From: Neurospora intermedia
Lineage: Eukaryota > Ascomycota > Sordariomycetes > Sordariales > Sordariaceae
Assembly: GCA_037102815.1 (NCBI GenBank)
Contig: BTPP01000006.1
Coordinates: 1,364,001-1,428,000, forward strand
Reading direction: 5' to 3'
DNA: 64,000 nucleotides
Shown piece after piece: positions 59,836-64,000 of the stretch; the first letter of the stretch is position 1; each line of letters begins with the position of its first letter. Below the pieces are notes generated by a model. The model was not told where the DNA came from. It saw only the letters and a list, made by a program, of their open reading frames with translations, and ran no database searches. Made by a program: the position numbers and the translations under genes.

Positions 59836-61122
59836 TTACTGCTGCCCGAGAACTTCCTGAACAACCTTGATGACCTGATCGTGGACCGCAGCAGGCGCCG
59901 CAATGACACCCTTGTTCTCAGCCAACGTGCGGCCGACGCTGAAATCCAGACGGTTTCCACTCACGTCGGTGACCTGACCACCAGCCTCACGCACAATCAG
60001 ATCTCCAGCAGCGTGGTCCCAGATCTTCTCCTGGTAAGACTTGGAAGTAGGCAGACGGAGGTAGATATCACCCGCGCCGCGAGCAATAGAGCCGTACTTG
60101 GCCTGGGAATCCATGCGCACACTAGGCTTGGTGATTCCGAGCTTCTGCGCAATCTGTCCAGCCACACCCTGATCCGAGTGACCCGCCTCCACGCTCTCGC
60201 AGAAGCTCGCGTTGGACATCTCTGTAATAGGCTTCATCGAAATGGACTTGCCCTCCGCAAGACCGGCGGTGCCCAGGGGTCGGCTAGTTGCGCCCTGGCC
60301 CTGAACAGCCGAGAAGATGACACCCCGGCCCTCATCGGTCGCGTTGGTGCCGATATCCGCAGTCAACGGCGCAGCGTCGTCCACAGGCAGGTTCGGGCAG
60401 CCGAGAACGCCGACCTTGACATCACCGTCCACCATCAGTCCCAAGCACACGGCATACTGTCCACCGCGCAGGAAGCCCTTGGTGCCGTCGATGGGGTCGA
60501 TAGTCCATATCCTGCCCTTGGCGCCGCCCTTGCTGTTGCCCTGGTCGATGATCTCCAGCATCGCGTCGGCATCCTTGATGGCGCCGCCAAGGAGCTGCTC
60601 GGCAGCCTCGTCATCAAGCTTGGTGGACTTGACGAGCTCCCAGATCTGGTCCCGCAAGGGGGTGTCCTCGCGCAGCTGAGCGGCCTCCTCCTCAGCCACA
60701 ATCTCGTCCGAAGGGAAGTTGGCCTTGAGGGCGCTGATGATGAGCGCCTGAGCGCCAAAGTCACCAATGGTCACAGGGGACTTGTCGTCCTTGGAAACGG
60801 TGCCCTTGGCCTTCTCGTGGAAAACGCGCTTGGTGAGGCGGGCGGCCCGCTGGACGGCGAGCTGAGCTACCTCGAGCTCCTTTGCGTACTGGGAAGAGGC
60901 CATCTTCTGTGTAGATGTAGTTGTAATGTTTGAGCGGCTGGTTGCTGTGATTGTGTTGGTACTGCCGGTCAAATGACTTGCAATGAGGGAAAGCCGGGGA
61001 AAGGAGATGCGGGAACTGAAGATAGCCAGGATGAGGACGATGAGGGAGAAAACGAAGAGAATTTTGGAGTAGAAAATATGGGACAATGTCTTTTTCGGTT
61101 GTTTAATCTTATCCACAGTCAT
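59836..61122 (-). CDS. met22: 3'(2'),5'-bisphosphate nucleotidase (HAL2/MET22 type), with optional N-terminal anchor
   Basis: A single exon of 428 codons if the first ATG is used. The catalytic domain begins at the internal Met74 (position 60,903; MASSQYAKELEVAQLAVQRAA) and has the expected length of about 355 residues. Li+-sensitive phosphatase motifs are present: EEEAAQL (about 144-150, metal-binding acidics), WTIDPIDGTKGFLRGGQ (206-222; DPIDGT) and WDHAAGDLIVREAGG. The enzyme turns 3'-phosphoadenosine 5'-phosphate into AMP and links sulfate assimilation to Na+/Li+ tolerance. The first 73 residues contain a basic stretch and a strong hydrophobic helix (about 21-38, ILFVFSLIVLILAIFSS), then Thr/Ser-rich sequence. 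Met74 lies in the better context (AAG-ATG-GCC), so the cytosolic form may be the main one and the upstream part could be a leader or an alternative membrane-anchored form. Confidence 0.93.
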   Translation of the reverse strand: MTVDKIKQPKKTLSHIFYSKILFVFSLIVLILAIFSSRISFPRLSLIASHLTGSTNTITATSRSNITTTSTQKMASSQYAKELEVAQLAVQRAARLTKRVFHEKAKGTVSKDDKSPVTIGDFGAQALIISALKANFPSDEIVAEEEAAQLREDTPLRDQIWELVKSTKLDDEAAEQLLGGAIKDADAMLEIIDQGNSKGGAKGRIWTIDPIDGTKGFLRGGQYAVCLGLMVDGDVKVGVLGCPNLPVDDAAPLTADIGTNATDEGRGVIFSAVQGQGATSRPLGTAGLAEGKSISMKPITEMSNASFCESVEAGHSDQGVAGQIAQKLGITKPSVRMDSQAKYGSIARGAGDIYLRLPTSKSYQEKIWDHAAGDLIVREAGGQVTDVSGNRLDFSVGRTLAENKGVIAAPAAVHDQVIKVVQEVLGQQ

Positions 61123-62314
61123 ACAGCCGCAAGAGGATCGATAAACCTCGGGGAATTTTCAATCCGTAACCGGAATACGTATTCAGTCCAAGTTGTTGAG
61201 TGGTTGAACTTGGGATTCTGGCCGTCAAATGTTCCCCGCACTGATTCTGTAGCGGCGAAGTTGACGTATGACTGCCCTTTTTGTCTTTTTTTCCACTTCG
61301 ATTGGACCCCGGCAATGCCACCAACCGCTCGCTCTTTCCACAGATGCAGACAAGGGAGTCTCAAACTCTTTTGTTTACTTTGATGAAATGCTTCACCCGT
61401 TTCTTGATGCTTCTTTTTCGATTTGGCACACCACTCTTGAGAGAATGCCCGTCAAAGCAGCAATGATGACACGGCTCGGTTCAGGGTCCTTTCCATGTTA
61501 AACATGAGCACCCACGGATAAGCTAGGGAGCTAGCCCCGAACTCGGAGAGAGCTTGTCTTTCGACTCCAAAATTCATCGCATTTTATGGGACTTCCACTT
61601 CACTTCCGCCGACGACACTCAAATGGTCTGGATGACCTCAAACTAACTCCTCAACAACAGTAACTGCTACACCTTTTCATCAATGAAAAGGGAACCGGAT
61701 CAAGGGTCCAACCCCTCCATTCAACAAGCCGGGCAACTGAGCTCCGAAAAGCTGCAGCAACCATCCCGCAGCCTGCCAAGCCAAGTGGCTTGCTTGGATC
61801 AACTCCCATTCAGCAACTCGAAGCGCTTCTGGAGACACCATCACAGGCTGTGTTTTTTTGTCATTTCGAGCTGCTCCCAATCTGCCTTGGGCTTTTCCAA
61901 ATATGCGACACTGTCACACTCAAAGTTCTCTCAAACGCCCGTCTATGCAATGAGAACGGTCGGATAAGGGAGCTCCCCAGGTGAAGGAGTGTGGCACCAA
62001 TCCTCATCCATCGAGAACGACGGGAAGCCATTTCGACGATGGTGTGTTGCCCTGCGCTTCAGACTATTGCTTGTTCAATGCAATCACATCGATGCGAAGG
62101 TCGAGCTGAAGAGGCCCCGGCATACCCAACTGCCAGCCTCACGGTGTTGCTGGTCACTTGATAAGTATGGACAGGCCGTCGTGGCGCCCACGGCTTGGGT
62201 CTTCACTTCTATGAAGTTTGCATTCTCTGATAACCCTGTCAATCTCTTCCTTTTCCTTTTATTTTTTTGATGCTGTTTCCTACAAGGTGCGGTTGCTGAT
62301 ATACACAGAGAGCT
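61123..62314. promoter_or_regulatory. Divergent intergenic region between nucleotidase and cysteine-rich membrane protein genes
   Basis: 1.19 kb with both presumed promoters. No gene is recognised. Open frames on both strands lack domains. The T-rich stretch near 62,250-62,270 lies close to the plus-strand start. Confidence 0.5.
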
Positions 62315-63329
62315 ATGCGCAAACTCGCAATAATGATTCCTACTACATCTTCCCTCTTCGCGATACTTGTATACCTAGCGGCACAAGCGCGACAAGTACG
62401 AGCCGACCCAAATGCGCCGTGTTACTTTCCTGGTGGCGAGTTCGCACCAGGCTACTTTGCTTGCCAGGCCTTCAACGCTCCTGTTTCTTCTTGCTGTCCG
62501 GCAGGGTGGACATGTTTCAGCAATGCGCTCTGCATCGCGACGACAGAAAGCAACTCGTTTCCCAACTTGACTCTTGGTGCGGTGCAGCGAGGAGCTTGTA
62601 CAAATCCTCAATGGAATAACTATATCTGCGGGAGTGCTTGCCTTGGTAGGTCCGAGCAAGGCTCTCTGACGGTCTGTGTCAGTGTCAACAACTTACTGAC
62701 ATCTACCTTGCTTTCATTCAATAGATAACGAAAACCGCAAAGGCGAATTAGCTGCCTGTGGAAACGACCGATTCTGCTGTGCGTCAGACTTCAACGATGG
62801 AAAATGTGACTGTTCATCAAACGATAAAGATAGCGGTGCATTCACCATCAGTGTCGGCCTGGTGCAAACCATTATACAAGTGTCTGATACGACATTCACG
62901 GGAACTCCGTCGCTCAGCATCGCGTCCACGAGGGTTAGCACCGCAACAGCATCCGCCATAGGAACAGAAACTACCACCCAAATAACCGATGGCCCAGTTT
63001 CAACCTCCCTGACCCCCAGCCAGACCTCCTCATTTGCGCCGACGACAACGCCAGCTGCTCCACCCATTGCAAGTTCCAAGGGAGACGTTGGCAGTGACTC
63101 CAGCCGCTCTAGTAGTAACGGTCTCAAGATTGGGCTAGGCGTTGGTATTCCGGTCGCTATCTTGGTCGCTGCGGGAGCGTTGGCCTATCTTCTCTGGTGG
63201 AAGCCGAGGCAGAATGAGCGCGCGCGTCGCATTTCACAGCATGACCATTACTTCGTGTCAACGGATCTGGCGGAGAACGATCCCTATGGGCCGGCTAGGT
63301 ATGAGCCGTATAGGCAGGCGGATACATAG
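62315..63329 (+). CDS. Cysteine-rich single-pass membrane protein, fungal family
   Basis: Two exons (62315-62645 and 62725-63329) encode 311 residues. The 79-nt intron has GTAGGT, a TTACTGAC branch point and ATAG. A signal peptide (TTSSLFAILVYLAAQARQVRA) is followed by an ectodomain with about 14 cysteines: PCYFPGG, SSCCPAGWTCFSNALC, RGACTNPQWNNYICGSACL, LAACGNDRFCCAS, KCDCSS. Then comes a Ser/Thr-rich, probably O-glycosylated stalk (about 150-225) and a transmembrane helix (about residues 243-265, IGLGVGIPVAILVAAGALAYLLW). A short cytoplasmic tail with Arg-rich start ends in DPYGPARYEPYRQADT. Proteins of this plan (cysteine module, Ser/Thr stalk, one helix, short tail) are common in ascomycetes and usually lack assigned function. 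A surface sensor or wall contact is only a guess. Confidence 0.88.
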
Positions 63330-64000
63330 TAAGGATCGGTCAGGTGAGGGTTGTATGCTGTGTGGTTTCGATATCAGGGGAGGATGGAGGGACATCTGCC
63401 TTTTGGAAGTAATGTTGATCAGGAGGAGAGTAATGATGACGATATACCCTTTATATCTTTGCTGGAACCTAAATCCGCCGAAGTGCAACGTGGTTCTCTG
63501 GGATACGTCAACGTACATTGTTCCATTCTATCGGAAAGAAAGTTCATTGTCGATTGAAGGTGCTGCATAGCATATTAGCCATGGCAAATGATGAAAGCAC
63601 AACTTCCAAATGTCGAACCTTTCCTTCAGTCCGCCGGTGTAATACAACACATTTGAAAAAAGATAGGTTTCAAAGACGGGTGACGACTGAACCGACCACA
63701 GCCTTCGGGAACTAAACCACCTAGACTTTCCGTTTACAAATACTCACGATGCATGTTCACAGTGACAATCCAGACCGGAGTAACGCTATAAAACTAATAC
63801 CTTCTAGTCTTGAAGGCCTTGACAAAGACGGAGAGAGGGATAAGAGGATACCTTACGGAGGCTTTCTGTAACGTTACAAGACCTTGCCATTCCGCAATAT
63901 CATTTTAAACAGAGGATACTTTTTCTATCTGTTGAAAGTCTAATAAGAGCTCCCAAACTTGCCTGCTCGTCACAGGAACCATCACTAAACTAACGAATAA
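63330..64000. other. Region downstream of the last gene
   Basis: Presumed 3' UTR of the cysteine-rich membrane protein gene, then intergenic sequence up to the window end. Short open frames only; no gene is recognised. A gene could start beyond the edge. Confidence 0.5.

Noticed and set aside
59881-60933. 350-codon plus-strand frame opposite the nucleotidase gene
   Set aside because: It is a shadow in GC-rich codon-biased DNA; the minus strand has all nucleotidase motifs.

Overview
The window is a 64-kb stretch of a filamentous ascomycete nuclear genome, most likely Neurospora or another member of the Sordariaceae. Genes have short introns (about 50-100 nt, one of 222 nt) with GTRNGT donors, CTRAC/CTGAC branch points and AG acceptors. 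The proteins are typical of Pezizomycotina: a TOK potassium channel, PEX20, and a Kar5/Tht1-like protein. Two large AT-rich blocks have lost CpA/TpG in favour of TpA while keeping CpG, which is the mark of repeat-induced point mutation (RIP). No tRNA, rRNA or CRISPR was recognised.

Layout. 1-6.2 kb: no recognisable gene; the long upstream region of a bZIP-type regulator (6.2-7.2 kb). 7.2-18.8 kb: no recognisable host gene. It holds a 314-bp MITE with near-perfect 79-bp terminal inverted repeats (9.37-9.68 kb) and a related 4.4-kb, heavily RIPped Tc1/mariner-like element (11.48-15.85 kb) that also has a possible second, opposite-strand coding tract. 18.8-25.3 kb (minus): a 2132-residue Mlp1/Tpr nuclear-basket protein with a GC-AG intron. 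26.4-28.7 kb (minus): a six-exon, single-pass membrane protein with three cysteine-rich repeats. 29.3-40.9 kb: a three-level nest. A 39-bp inverted repeat frames a RIPped pogo/Fot1-like DNA transposon (29,570-40,415, TA duplication), and a broken Ty3/gypsy-like LTR retrotransposon (30,299-37,808, TTTAT duplication) sits inside it.

41.9-63.3 kb is a compact gene island on alternating strands. It holds a DOPA-4,5-dioxygenase-like protein (minus), PEX20 (minus), SEC13 (plus), a mitochondrial-looking alpha/beta-hydrolase-fold protein (minus), a TOK channel (plus), a secreted PQQ/sorbosone-dehydrogenase-like enzyme with an apparent frameshift (plus), a Kar5-like nuclear fusion protein (minus), mitochondrial ribosomal protein uL6m (plus), a HAL2/MET22-type 3'(2'),5'-bisphosphate nucleotidase with an optional membrane anchor (minus), and a cysteine-rich single-pass membrane protein (plus).

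The host genes do not form one pathway or cluster. They are mostly housekeeping functions (nuclear pore, COPII and pore coat, peroxisome import, mitochondrial translation, PAP detoxification) with a few membrane and secreted proteins. Divergent pairs share intergenic regions of about 0.8-1.2 kb; convergent pairs are separated by 150-480 bp. The most unusual items are the two-gene-like Tc1/mariner relic with its MITE partner, the triple-repeat membrane protein, the GC-AG intron in the Mlp1/Tpr gene, the ATG-only first exon of SEC13, and the G-run frameshift in the dehydrogenase gene.
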